Below, piece by piece: positions 27,557 through 35,861 of a DNA stretch of 52,720 nucleotides. The notes under the pieces are model-generated. The model was not told where the DNA came from. It saw only the letters and a program-made list of their open reading frames with translations, and searched no databases. A program made the position numbers and the translations under genes. Numbering within the stretch: position 1 is the stretch's first letter; each line of letters begins with the position of its first letter. Source of the DNA: Anaerobiospirillum sp. NML120449 (GTDB taxonomy: Bacteria; Pseudomonadota; Gammaproteobacteria; Enterobacterales; Succinivibrionaceae); contig NZ_JALKIL010000032.1 of assembly GCF_023051105.1 (NCBI RefSeq), forward strand, positions 1 to 52,720, in the 5' to 3' direction.

Positions 27557-27582
27557 AAAGCTCTTAAGTGAGCTTTTAATTT
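27557..27582 (+). terminator. Weak terminator after tRNA-Leu
   Basis: A 7-bp stem AAAGCTC/GAGCTTT (27557-27563 with 27570-27576) is followed by TAATTT. Confidence 0.5.
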
Positions 27583-28197
27583 GTCCATATGTTGTATCTA
27601 GCACAACAGACATACGGCCTTGAAATCGGGCCAGTAATGCGAGTGAGCTCACATATGGAGCATATGCCATGCACCGCAGCGCAGCCAAATGCCGATAACT
27701 GTGTCTGGGCTAATTTTCGTTTTTTAGTATTGATACCAGTCAGAATCATAAGGATTACACCAGTGATTTTCCTGATTCAGTGCGCTATCTGTTTTCTGGT
27801 TTAGCGACCACAGGCACACTGTAACAAGCCCCTGCTATGCCGGTACTTATCTCAGGGCAAAGCACTATGGCAAGGCCTGGCCCGGCCACATCCACCTTCA
27901 GGCGGATCCATGGGCGAACGCCATGGCCATGACAAGGCCCCTGTCCAGCTCCAGGCCCCAGGCAAGCTCCAGGCCCCTGGCCGCATCGGGCATGACAAGC
28001 CACATGTTCAGCTCCAGGAGCCTGGCCAGGTCCAGGACCATGGCCGAATCAGGCATGACAAGGCGCAAGGCGCGTGCAAAATGGCGCCAGGCGCCTGGTT
28101 GTGCAGAGCCATGGCCATAGCTTAGCCCATGCCCATGAGCAGTACTGAGGGGTTGATAACTAATACGAGCTCAACTGTAAGCTCTGAGGATTGATTT
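27583..28197. other. Intergenic with 63-bp repeat
   Basis: No established gene. The left half is nondescript, the right half is the 63-bp tandem repeat listed separately, and the leader of the Asp-tail protein gene follows. Confidence 0.4.
27928..28080. repeat. 63-bp tandem repeat
   Basis: Units starting CATGACAAG(G/C) lie at 27928-27990, 27991-28053 and a partial from 28054. Each contains CAGCTCCAGG and TCCAGG(C/A)CC words. The period is a multiple of three, so two plus-strand frames stay open. One (27910-28125) would encode a repeated GHDK...VQLQ.PG peptide from an ATG with AGGCGGA upstream. Coding is unproven. Confidence 0.7.
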
Positions 28198-28476
28198 ATG
28201 ATCAGGTATTTAGGCACCGCATTATTTGCTCTGCTGTTAAGCTGTTTCTCCATTGGGAGCGCATGGGCATTCAGCCTGTTTCCATCAGGTGGCATGTCAC
28301 TGAGCGCTGAGGGCCCACAGGGTTTTAAGTGGGAATATAAGGGAGACAACTTCAGCATTGACAACAACGGCATCACCATTGGTAATGGCCAGTTTTTTGG
28401 CGACGATGACGATGATGATGACGACGACGACGATGACCGCTACGACCGTGATGATGACGATGATGATGATGATTAG
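28198..28476 (+). CDS. Small secreted protein with poly-aspartate tail
   Basis: Unrecognised 92-aa protein. A Sec signal peptide (MIRYLGTALFALLLSCFSIGSAWA, cleavage near residue 24) is followed by a short mature part with alternating hydrophobic and polar residues ('SLFPSGGMSLSAEGPQGFKWEYKGDNFSIDNNGITIGNGQFFG'). It ends in a tail of 20 Asp among 23 residues, interrupted only by RYDR. The mature protein is extremely acidic, and divalent-cation binding is a plausible but untested role. The ATG follows GAGGATTG, and a 16-bp hairpin ends the unit, which supports a real gene. The GAY codon run could slip in multiples of three. No relative comes to mind. Confidence 0.75.
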   Translation: MIRYLGTALFALLLSCFSIGSAWAFSLFPSGGMSLSAEGPQGFKWEYKGDNFSIDNNGITIGNGQFFGDDDDDDDDDDDDRYDRDDDDDDDD

Positions 28477-28521
28477 TCGTCAGCTGTAAGGGCCGGCCTG
28501 AGGCCATGCAGCCCCATCAAC

Positions 28522-28557
28522 GCAAAGAGCCACCATTCTTCAATGGTGGCTCTTTGC
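28522..28557. terminator. 16-bp perfect hairpin between convergent genes
   Basis: GCAAAGAGCCACCATT pairs with AATGGTGGCTCTTTGC, loop CTTC (28538-28541). It lies between the Asp-tail gene and lptG (convergent). It lacks a long U-tract (TTA after the stem), so termination strength is uncertain. Confidence 0.6.
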
Positions 28558-28665
28558 TTATAGGCTGCAGCAGGTCGCTGTCCTCAGGGCAGCAGCTGAG
28601 CTGCTGCCGTGCTGATGCGGTGCTGCGCTGCCTTGCTGAGCCGCACTGATGCACGGCCAGGAGTG

Positions 28666-29736
28666 TCAGACCTTGCGGTTGAGCAGGTACAGTGAGAGCA
28701 GAATAAAGGCAGCCGGCGGCACCAGTACGCCTATGGCCGGTGGCAGACCGATAAGATAGGTAAAGCCCGGCACAATCTCATTGCACAGATAGAAGCTGAA
28801 GCCCATGGACAGACCCAGCAGTACGCGCAGGGACATAGGCACTGAGCGCAGCGAGCCGAATACAGTTGAGGCTCCCAGCATAAGCATCACTATCATGGCC
28901 AGAGGCAGGGTGAACTTCTGATAAAGGACGGTACGGTAGCGCTGGGAGTCGATACTGTTGGACTCCAGATACTCTATGTAGTCGATAAGCTCAGGCACTG
29001 AGAGCTGATCGTTTTTGAGATTGAAGATCTCAAGGCGCTCAGGGTTGAGGTAGAGCTCCCACTGTACAGACTCCTGACTGTCGAGGGTGATCTTCTTATC
29101 TCCAAAGCTGCGGCTGCTGATATCGCGCAGATCCCATTTGCGGTCCTGAGCATTGTAAAAACCTGCCTGGGCATTGGAAATCCTGATAAGACGGGTACCG
29201 TCAAAGTCAAAGCGGCTGATATCTCGTATGGAGCTGTCAGACATGACAGCTCTGATAAAAACAAAGCTGTCTCCCTCACGAATCCAGATACCGTTGCCAG
29301 TGCGCGACACACGGCCCTCAGAGCTGGCGTAATTGAAACGATCTTCAGCAAACTGACGCAGTTCGGGCACTATGGTCTGACCGGCCAGACTTACCAGAAT
29401 TACCAGAGGGATAATCATCTTGCAGGAGCTTAAAATGATGGCTGTCTTGGACATGCCCGTGCTCTGCATGACAATGAGCTCGGAGTTTTTGGACAGCAGA
29501 CCAAGGCCCACTACACCTCCAATAAGCACGGCCACCGGGAAAATCATTACCAGCATGGTAGGCGTACGCAGTGCAATGTACGAAAGCAGGAAGAGAAAGT
29601 CGATATTGCCATTGCCCAGATGACGGGTCTGGTCAATAAAGGTAATGATGGCTGTAATAACAGTAAGCACTGCTGTAGTCAGCAGGATGAAGATAAGTAC
29701 TGTTTTGCCAATATAGCGATCGATTACGCCAAACAT
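28666..29736 (-). CDS. lptG: LPS export ABC transporter permease LptG
   Basis: Inner-membrane subunit of 356 aa of LptB2FG, which extracts LPS from the inner membrane and feeds it to the LptC-A-D bridge. The layout is that of the LptF/LptG family: three N-terminal TM helices ('FGVIDRYIGKTVLIFILLTTAVLTVITAIITFIDQ', 'LRTPTMLVMIFPVAVLIGGVVGLGLLSKNSELIVMQSTGMS'), a periplasmic beta-jellyroll (about 130-260), then three C-terminal TM helices ('FTLPLAMIVMLMLGAS', 'GLSMGFSFYLCNEIV', 'VLVPPAAFILLSLYLL'). The coupling-helix motif SELIVMQSTGMS is present. The start at 29736 has AGAGGAC about 10 nt upstream; an upstream in-frame ATG would prepend 22 Arg-rich residues. It lies 258 bp after lptF, an unusually large gap that is filled with repeats. 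Confidence 0.95.
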   Translation of the reverse strand: MFGVIDRYIGKTVLIFILLTTAVLTVITAIITFIDQTRHLGNGNIDFLFLLSYIALRTPTMLVMIFPVAVLIGGVVGLGLLSKNSELIVMQSTGMSKTAIILSSCKMIIPLVILVSLAGQTIVPELRQFAEDRFNYASSEGRVSRTGNGIWIREGDSFVFIRAVMSDSSIRDISRFDFDGTRLIRISNAQAGFYNAQDRKWDLRDISSRSFGDKKITLDSQESVQWELYLNPERLEIFNLKNDQLSVPELIDYIEYLESNSIDSQRYRTVLYQKFTLPLAMIVMLMLGASTVFGSLRSVPMSLRVLLGLSMGFSFYLCNEIVPGFTYLIGLPPAIGVLVPPAAFILLSLYLLNRKV

Positions 29737-29994
29737 TATTGACTGTCCTCTTGCGCGCCTTGAGTATTCGTCCTGTGCCCTGTTACTGTCACGCACCGCC
29801 ACAATGGCGCTGCTGCGACCGAGGGGTCTTTAATTTGCTGCACCGGGGGCATTATGCCTCATGGTCAGTGCTTTACCTGGCATAGGCGGCCACACCGCCC
29901 ATCAGTGCTTTCCCTGGCACCAGTTGCCACACCGGATATCACTGGCCACACAGCCCATCAGTGCTTTACCTGGCATTGGAGGCTGCACCAGGCA
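29737..29994. repeat. lptF-lptG spacer repeats
   Basis: Repeats of TCAGTGCTTT(A/C)CCTGGCA followed by a GCCACACC-type tail occur from about 29862, 29901, 29957 and, partially, at the lptF stop (29995). Unit lengths are about 37-39 bp with one 19-bp short unit. The TCAGTGC word includes the complement of the lptF stop codon. Confidence 0.65.
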
Positions 29995-31227
29995 TCAGTG
30001 CCCGTCCTTACGGTCCGGGTTGCTGTTCTCTGATCGGCCAGCTGCGGAGCCTGCATGGTCAGATGACTCTTTACCATTGTCTCCCCAGAAGCCTGCGTCG
30101 GCCTTGCGTGAGGTTGCGGCCACCTCGGCAAGGGCAGCGGCCATATTCTTTCGGCGATTGTGCCTGATATGCTTGATGTGGGCCTTTGGCAGGTTGAGCG
30201 GAATGGCTACCAGCATTAAAAAGAGCACAGGTACGGCATACATGCCAGGATAAAGAGGCAGCACACCTGTCATGACAAAGTTTCGGGTCGACATCAGGAA
30301 CAGATAGTAGGCCACATAGATCAAAATGGCCGGCATCAGACGGGCAAAGCGTCCATGACGGGGATTGACCATGGAAAGAGGCACGGCCACCATGCACATA
30401 ACCAGAGTGGTTAAAATCGGGATAATACGCCACTGTACCTCAACCTTTTCACGCACCCCGTCAACACGTGCAATGAGATCCATGGTGGAGGTACGGGCAA
30501 TGGAGCGGCCCTGACGGGTCTCGTCGGTGATATTGGCCGATACCGGGGCCCGGAAGGAGCTGAACTCAGCTTTGCGGAAAGAGCCGTCGGCAGGATATTC
30601 ATAGCGGCGGCCGTCGCTCAGTTCCAGCCAGCGTACGCCGTCCTCATCAACAAAAAGATGGCCCTCACTGGCTACGGTAATGGAGTGGTCATCAATAACG
30701 TAGATATTATTGACGTCCCTGGTCTGGGAGTCACGGGTGACCAGCTTTTCCACGTAAATATTGAACTGACCGAAGCTTACAAATCTGCCACTGTCTATAG
30801 GAAGGAATTCAGGATCATTGGCCGCCTGCTGCTCCATGGCATAGCGGGCATCGGCGGCTTTCCAGGTAAGCACCATGGAGATATAGCCCACTGCCACTGC
30901 ACTGACAAGGCCCATTATCATGGCTACCATCATGATTCGGCCTGGCGAGTAGCCTACGGCACGCATGACCACCATTTCCGAGTCGGTACAGATGCGGCCC
31001 AGGGTAATGATAATGGCCACATAAAGGGTAAGGGGCAAGAGGTAGACCAGAAACTCAGGCAGGGAGTAGAGCAGGAACATGGCAATAAGGCGTGGAGGAA
31101 GACCACCCACCACGGCTTCAGTCATGAGCTTGACAATACTCTGGCCGGCGAAAATTGTTACAAGCACCAGCAGCACTACCAGCTGAGATTTTAAAAGTTC
31201 TTTAAAGATGTATTTGTCTAAAAGCAC
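29995..31227 (-). CDS. lptF: LPS export ABC transporter permease LptF
   Basis: Inner-membrane partner of LptG, 410 aa. N-terminal TM segments include 'LLVLVTIFAGQSIVKLM' and 'LIAMFLLYSLPEFLVYLLPLTLYVAIIITLGRICTDSEMVVMRAVGYSPGR', where the last part is the coupling-helix motif. A periplasmic jellyroll (about 130-265) follows, then C-terminal TM segments ('IIPILTTLVMCMVAVPLSMV', 'LMPAILIYVAYYLFLM', 'GMYAVPVLFLMLVAIPL'). Translation appears to start at GTG (31227) with GGAAGA about 9 nt upstream. The protein runs about 45 residues past the usual end, with a hydrophilic tail rich in Ser/Asn/Asp/Arg (SSDHAGSAAGRSENSNPDRK). It is first in the lptF-lptG unit. Confidence 0.95.
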   Translation of the reverse strand: MLLDKYIFKELLKSQLVVLLVLVTIFAGQSIVKLMTEAVVGGLPPRLIAMFLLYSLPEFLVYLLPLTLYVAIIITLGRICTDSEMVVMRAVGYSPGRIMMVAMIMGLVSAVAVGYISMVLTWKAADARYAMEQQAANDPEFLPIDSGRFVSFGQFNIYVEKLVTRDSQTRDVNNIYVIDDHSITVASEGHLFVDEDGVRWLELSDGRRYEYPADGSFRKAEFSSFRAPVSANITDETRQGRSIARTSTMDLIARVDGVREKVEVQWRIIPILTTLVMCMVAVPLSMVNPRHGRFARLMPAILIYVAYYLFLMSTRNFVMTGVLPLYPGMYAVPVLFLMLVAIPLNLPKAHIKHIRHNRRKNMAAALAEVAATSRKADAGFWGDNGKESSDHAGSAAGRSENSNPDRKDGH

Positions 31228-31909
31228 TGTCTGGTCTTCCGTATCAAACCTCAGGCAGCAAGCCGCCCTGAGCAGTGATGCTTTGAAAATTCGTCTGCCT
31301 GGCCATTAACCAGCGTAAACAGCCTCAGTACATGCTAAGGCCATACAAAGGCCCGGCACGCCCATGGACGCGTAAGGCACGTCCATGAGCGGGCAAGTCC
31401 TGCTCATGGGCGCACCGTAAGCGGCCCTGAACGCGTAAGTCCCGCTCATGAGCGCACCGTAAGCGGCTCTGAACGGGCCATAGCCCGCCCATTAACAGGA
31501 CCTGGCAAGTCCCGGCACGTGCCAAAGGAAAGTCCCATGGTTGCCCGGGACGCTTGTGAAACCGGTTCTGAGCAAACAGATGTGTCCTGCATGACGGATA
31601 CTCCACAAACCGCCAGAGGTGCATGAGGGTACATCCTCAGAGAGCCACCACACTATGACCTGCAAAACAGGTCACTGGTTCGCCAAATAAAAGCAAAATC
31701 GTCAAAATACGCCAAAAACGCTGAAAAGCCAAAACTGATGACCCTGAGGTCGCTCCCTCTTCGTTGCTAAACCTGTCCATGTTACCAGCTCTTTCCTGGT
31801 TAATTCACAGTAACACAGCGCAACCCTGGAACCACCTGGCACCGCCAGGGATGGCCAGGCGGTCATACCCCTGCAGGTCATGATTGCAGCCCTGGCGCTG
31901 CCCAGGATG
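31228..31909. other. Intergenic, holB to lptF
   Basis: No gene supported. A 42-bp tandem duplication (31395-31436 and 31437-31478, AAGTCC(T/C)GCTCATG + GGCGCACCGTAAGCGG) and preceding GCCCATGGACGCGTAAGGCA-like degenerate units lie 170-260 nt upstream of the lptF start, in its likely promoter or leader. Confidence 0.6.
31395..31478. repeat. 42-bp tandem duplication upstream of lptF
   Basis: Two consecutive 42-bp units differ at few positions; shorter degenerate copies extend left to about 31340. Confidence 0.8.
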
Positions 31910-33070
31910 TCAGCGACGGGCCCGGAAATCCTTTTTAAAGGCCTGCAGCCAGCTGCGCACCAGGGCATGAGGAGCACGGTGCGGAATAATGTTTGGTCTG
32001 TCCTGCAGATGACGCAGCAGATCAGCGGCCTCAAAAAGATGGTCACCCTGCAGGCGCTCGAGAATCTGGGCATTGCCGTGCAAAATCAGAGGAAGCTGCT
32101 CAACAGGCACCCAGGCCTTGTATTTAAGCACCTCCAGAACCAGCTCACTGAGCAGGGTGATTTGCATGGTGCGGCTTAATTTGTTGAGGCCGTCGATAAG
32201 CTCCACGTCATAAGGATCGCCTCTGTGAATGCCGTCTACCAGAGTACGCACCACGTTAATGGCCTTGATGTCTTCGCCTGAGAGCAGCATTTTCATGGCC
32301 TCAAGGGGAGCAAGGGAACTTAAGGACAGCGCAATGGCGGCACGCTCGGGAGTTACAGGGCTTTTCAGGCCCTCACAGGCTTCAAGGGCAGTACGCTCTT
32401 TTTCCTCCTGCTCAGCCGGGTCAGCAAAGGCTCGCCTGATAAGCGGCGGACGCTGATTTTCTCTGTTGAGCAGGTACTCCATGGCCTGCTCCATGGGCAC
32501 ATCACGGATAACAACCTTGGAAGCACGGGAAAGAATGGTAGGCAGCAGCATCTCAAGGCTGCGGGCTACCATGATAATCATGGTAGAAGGGGCCGGCTCT
32601 TCAAAGGTCTTTAAGATAGCGTTGGCAGCGCCTGTGGTCATCTTTTCGGCGCCGTCGATAATCACGACCTTGCCCACGCCGCCTACGGCCGACTCATTGA
32701 TAAACTGGGGTACCTTACGCATGGTGTCAATGCGCATGGTACGGGTACTGCGGGCAGCTTCAGGAGGAACAATCAGTCCCGAGCAGTCATGAGTGAAGTC
32801 AGCATCGCTGCCTGCCTCTTCAGCTGTGGAGCAGTAAGCTACCTTAAGGTCGGAACTTGAATAGCGGCTGAGTGACTGACAGGAAACGCAGTGACCGCAT
32901 GGTCCTGACGGACTGCGGTTCTGGCACAAAAAGGCACGGGCAATTTCCAGAGCCAGATGACGTCCCCCAAGGCCCGGATGTCCGGCGATAATAATTGAGG
33001 CCGGAGCACGCCCCTGACTTAAGGATGCCAGATACTGCTGGTAATAGGGTTGAAGCCAGGAAAACAACAT
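31910..33070 (-). CDS. holB: DNA polymerase III subunit delta prime
   Basis: Clamp-loader subunit of 386 aa, cytosolic, part of the DnaX complex that opens and loads the beta clamp. The AAA+ fold lacks a productive Walker A, as expected for delta prime ('IIIAGHPGLGGRHLALEIARAFLC'). The zinc-binding cluster 'CGHCVSC' is present, as are 'VGKVVIIDGAEKMTTGAANAILKTFEEP' (Walker B-like and the conserved LLKTLEEP element) and 'PTILSRASKV' (sensor 1, arginine-finger SRC-like region). The C-terminal collar helices follow. Length is a little above E. coli HolB (334). GGAGTA lies upstream of the ATG. It is third in the conserved mltG-tmk-holB order, 439 bp after tmk. Confidence 0.93.
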   Translation of the reverse strand: MLFSWLQPYYQQYLASLSQGRAPASIIIAGHPGLGGRHLALEIARAFLCQNRSPSGPCGHCVSCQSLSRYSSSDLKVAYCSTAEEAGSDADFTHDCSGLIVPPEAARSTRTMRIDTMRKVPQFINESAVGGVGKVVIIDGAEKMTTGAANAILKTFEEPAPSTMIIMVARSLEMLLPTILSRASKVVIRDVPMEQAMEYLLNRENQRPPLIRRAFADPAEQEEKERTALEACEGLKSPVTPERAAIALSLSSLAPLEAMKMLLSGEDIKAINVVRTLVDGIHRGDPYDVELIDGLNKLSRTMQITLLSELVLEVLKYKAWVPVEQLPLILHGNAQILERLQGDHLFEAADLLRHLQDRPNIIPHRAPHALVRSWLQAFKKDFRARR

Positions 33071-33509
33071 GTAAATACTCCGCCTGTGCCATTAAATCCC
33101 TTTTCCGCGTCTGAGGCGGAAAAATCCATAAGATTATAGCCGCTAATGGCCTGCATTCGACAGTACATAAAGCTTTTATGCAGCCAGATGCCATTATACG
33201 GACCTGCACAGTAGATTAAAAATCAACACTTCCCTGTCTTACAGTTTGACCATAAGCATGCCGCCATGAGCATGGGCCAGGTATCAGCCAGGGCCCTGCT
33301 ATGGTCCGTTGCCATGGCCGCCCCTGGCGCGCCCTGTCATGGCCGCACGACCTTGCTGCCCGGTAATGACAAAGGGTGGCCTCTGCCACCCTTTGTCAAA
33401 GAGCACGTATAAATTCTCAGTGCAGCTGCCTGGCCATCTCAGTCATGGCGGCCTGCTCGCCAGAGCTGCCTGCCCGCCACAGCCGACTGTCCGCCAGGAC
33501 CTGCCTGGT
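33071..33509. other. tmk-holB spacer
   Basis: No gene. It contains a 13-bp perfect hairpin GACAAAGGGTGGC-CTCT-GCCACCCTTTGTC (33368-33397) without a U-tract, and a CATGGCCGC-type short repeat near 33310-33345. Confidence 0.5.
33368..33397. repeat. 13-bp perfect hairpin between tmk and holB
   Basis: The stem 33368-33380/33385-33397 has loop CTCT and sits about 110 nt past the tmk stop on the minus strand. It may act as an mRNA processing or attenuation signal. It lacks a poly-U run. Confidence 0.55.
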
Positions 33510-34145
33510 CTAGCCGCGTCTGTCGATAAAATCGGAGAGTACCTTTTTTACCTGGCTGCTGACACCATCAATGTTCTGTGCCCCGTCAATGACCTTGACC
33601 AGGTCTTCATGAGCACTGGCGTAGGAAGTAAAGCCCTTACGCACACGCTCAAAGAAATCAAGGGACTCCTGCTCGAAGCGGTCGGCTGCACTGCGCTTGC
33701 CTGCGCGCATCATGCCCTCTTTGACATCAATGTCAAAAAGCAGGATTAAATCAGGGTTGAAATCCCCAATGGCCACCTCTCTGATACGGCCAATAAGGTC
33801 CAGATCCATGCCACGGCCATAGCCCTGATAGGCAATGGTCGACAGGTCGAAGCGATCGGAAATGACCACTGTCCCCTGCTCAAGCAGAGGCTTAATCTTG
33901 CTGTTTACCAGCTGAGCACGGGATGCATACATCAAAAGCAGCTCGGTGGTTGAGCAGATCTTTTCTTCATGATCAGGGTTTAGCAAAATGGAACGGATCT
34001 GCTCGGCAACAGCGGTACCGCCTGGCTCACGGGTACACTCAACCTTAAAGCCCCTGCCCTCAAGAAAATCTTTGATAACAGGAATCTGCGTGGACTTACC
34101 ACCACCTTCACCACCCTCAAGGGTGATAAAAAAACCGCGTTGCAT
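33510..34145 (-). CDS. tmk: Thymidylate kinase
   Basis: Cytosolic dTMP kinase of 211 aa in dTTP synthesis. The P-loop 'LEGGEGGGKST' (residues 9-19), the substrate-binding 'TREPGGTAVAEQIR', the DR motif 'VISDRFDLSTIAYQGYGRG' and a LID 'RAGKRSAADRFEQE' are all present. The signature has DRF where many enzymes have DRY/DRW, which is tolerated in the family. GGAGTATTGCT precedes the ATG. A minus-strand terminator (34302-34353) separates it from mltG, so tmk probably has its own promoter in 34146-34300 even though the mltG-tmk-holB gene order is the conserved one. Confidence 0.96.
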   Translation of the reverse strand: MQRGFFITLEGGEGGGKSTQIPVIKDFLEGRGFKVECTREPGGTAVAEQIRSILLNPDHEEKICSTTELLLMYASRAQLVNSKIKPLLEQGTVVISDRFDLSTIAYQGYGRGMDLDLIGRIREVAIGDFNPDLILLFDIDVKEGMMRAGKRSAADRFEQESLDFFERVRKGFTSYASAHEDLVKVIDGAQNIDGVSSQVKKVLSDFIDRRG

Positions 34146-34301
34146 AGCAATACTCCAGGGGAAAAATCAGAACAAACAGCCAGCAGCTGACCGGCACCCG
34201 GGGTACAGCCCTGCTCAAAATTCAGCAAATGATATCACCGATATGACAGCGTCACAGCGTGATGTCCTGATTATTACAACTTTTGATTAAGTACTGATAA
34301 A

Positions 34302-34353
34302 GCAAAAAGCCCTGAGCACACCTGCAAACTCATGTGTCAGATGCGCTCAGGGC
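34302..34353 (-). terminator. Intrinsic terminator between mltG and tmk
   Basis: On the minus strand GCCCTGAGC pairs with GCTCAGGGC (34345-34353 with 34309-34317) around a 27-nt interior with its own ACAC/GTGT pairing, followed by TTTTTGCTTT. Confidence 0.8.
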
Positions 34354-34404
34354 CTGTGTTTTCAGGTCCAGTCACGCCCCGAAGGGCATGCCCTGCAGGC
34401 CCCC

Positions 34405-34592
34405 TCCGTGGTCATGACATGTGGGCCACGCCCACCTGGTCAAGACATGTGAGCCACGCCCAGCCTTGTCAGGACCTGCGGTCTTTGCCCATCCTGGTAA
34501 GGACCTGCGGGCTTTGCCCATCCTGGTCAGGACCAGCGAGCTTTGCCATGGGGCATCCTGGTAAGGACCTGCGGGCTTTGCCATGGGCCAGC
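34405..34592. repeat. Degenerate 28-35-bp repeat array downstream of mltG
   Basis: Reiterated CATCCTGGTAAGGACCTGCG + GGCTTTGCC units (clearest near 34490, 34521 and 34556) grade leftward into CACCTGGTCAAGACATGTG + GCCACGCC forms. The array lies between the mltG stop and the terminator at 34302-34353. Confidence 0.75.
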
Positions 34593-34610
34593 CGGGCCTG
34601 CATGCGACGA

Positions 34611-35861
34611 CTACTGTCCTTCGTCCTCAGCATGCTCCTTCTTGTAGTCACTTACAGCCTTGCGGTACTGCTTAACGGCAGCGTTATGCTCCTGCAGGGT
34701 AGCTGAGAAGATGTGACCCTCCTTTGGATCCGGACCACGGGCTACAAAGTACAGGGCATCAGTCTGAGCCGGATTGAGCACGGCCTCAATAGACTCAGGA
34801 GATGGCATGGCAATAGGAGTTGGAGGCAGACCGCGTCTGGTATAGGTGTTGTAAGGGGTATCGCGGCGCAGCTGAGACAGACGCAGTGGTCCCTTGAAGT
34901 CAGGGCTTACACCATACATTACAGCCGGATCAGTCTGCAGTCTCATGCCCTTGCGCAGGCGGTTCATAAAGACACCGGCAATCAGGGCACGCTCACTTTT
35001 AAGCGAGCTTTCTCTTTCTACCAGCGAGGCAAGAATGAGTACCTGATAAGGAGTGGATACTACCTGGTCGATAGCCTGATTGCGCTCTATGTAACGCTCG
35101 CGCATGAAGTTAGCCATCTTGATAAGGGCCTTGGCAATGAGCTCCAGATCGGTGGTCTTGCCCGGCTCGTACTCGTAAATGGCCGGCATGAGCAGACCCT
35201 CAAGAGTTGGATGGCTGCCACCTATGGCCTGCAGTAAGGAGGTGTCATTGTTATTTCTTATGAGCAGCGCCTCCATGAACAGATCAGGAGTAGCCAGAAT
35301 CTCAGTAAGCTCCGGCTTTTTGGCAATGTCCTTATTGGCAGCAAGTCGACGCATTACCATGGTAATGGTCATACCCTCAATCAGGGGCATGCCGGGCAGC
35401 TTGACCTTGATCACATTACCCTGGGCCATGTCAGTGAGAATCTCAGGGAGGGTTTTTACACCATCGATAAGGTAATCACCCTTCTGAATGACAGGGTACT
35501 CGTGATTATGCAGCCTTACCCAGGCGCTGATAAGATAGCGGTGGTAGGCATTTCCTGTGAGGTCACGCACTACAGAGGATAAAGTTGAGCCAGGGCGAAT
35601 CCTGTACGGCTCCTCCCTTGCAGGAATTACGGTTGCTGTAATAACGTCCAGCTGCTTGTAGCCCCAGAAGGCCACACCGCCGACTCCCATAACCATAAGG
35701 AGAATCAGGACGAGGAAAATGCGAAACAATCCTATGCCTCTTTTGTGCTCCCGTGGAATATGCGGGTTCTGCTCACGCTCAAGCTGTTTGAGCCGGTTGA
35801 ACTCGGCCCTTGCCTGCCTGCGTGCCCTGAGCATAGCCTCCTGATTTGATTCATATCCCAT
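34611..35861 (-). CDS. mltG: Endolytic murein transglycosylase MltG
   Basis: Inner-membrane lytic transglycosylase of 416 aa thought to terminate nascent glycan strands. A basic cytoplasmic N-terminus (1-43) is longer than in E. coli MltG (340 aa). A single TM helix follows (about 44-66), then a LysM-like region ('IRPGSTLSSVVRDLTG', 'VIQKGDYLIDGVKTLPEILTDMAQG') and the YceG catalytic domain with 'LEGLLMPAIYEYEPGKT', 'LASLVERES' (Glu282, equivalent to the catalytic Glu of the family) and 'RLQTDPAVMYG...YNTYTRRGLPPTPIAMPS'. A GAGGC Shine-Dalgarno precedes the ATG. It is first gene of the mltG-tmk-holB cluster. Confidence 0.95.
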   Translation of the reverse strand: MGYESNQEAMLRARRQARAEFNRLKQLEREQNPHIPREHKRGIGLFRIFLVLILLMVMGVGGVAFWGYKQLDVITATVIPAREEPYRIRPGSTLSSVVRDLTGNAYHRYLISAWVRLHNHEYPVIQKGDYLIDGVKTLPEILTDMAQGNVIKVKLPGMPLIEGMTITMVMRRLAANKDIAKKPELTEILATPDLFMEALLIRNNNDTSLLQAIGGSHPTLEGLLMPAIYEYEPGKTTDLELIAKALIKMANFMRERYIERNQAIDQVVSTPYQVLILASLVERESSLKSERALIAGVFMNRLRKGMRLQTDPAVMYGVSPDFKGPLRLSQLRRDTPYNTYTRRGLPPTPIAMPSPESIEAVLNPAQTDALYFVARGPDPKEGHIFSATLQEHNAAVKQYRKAVSDYKKEHAEDEGQ

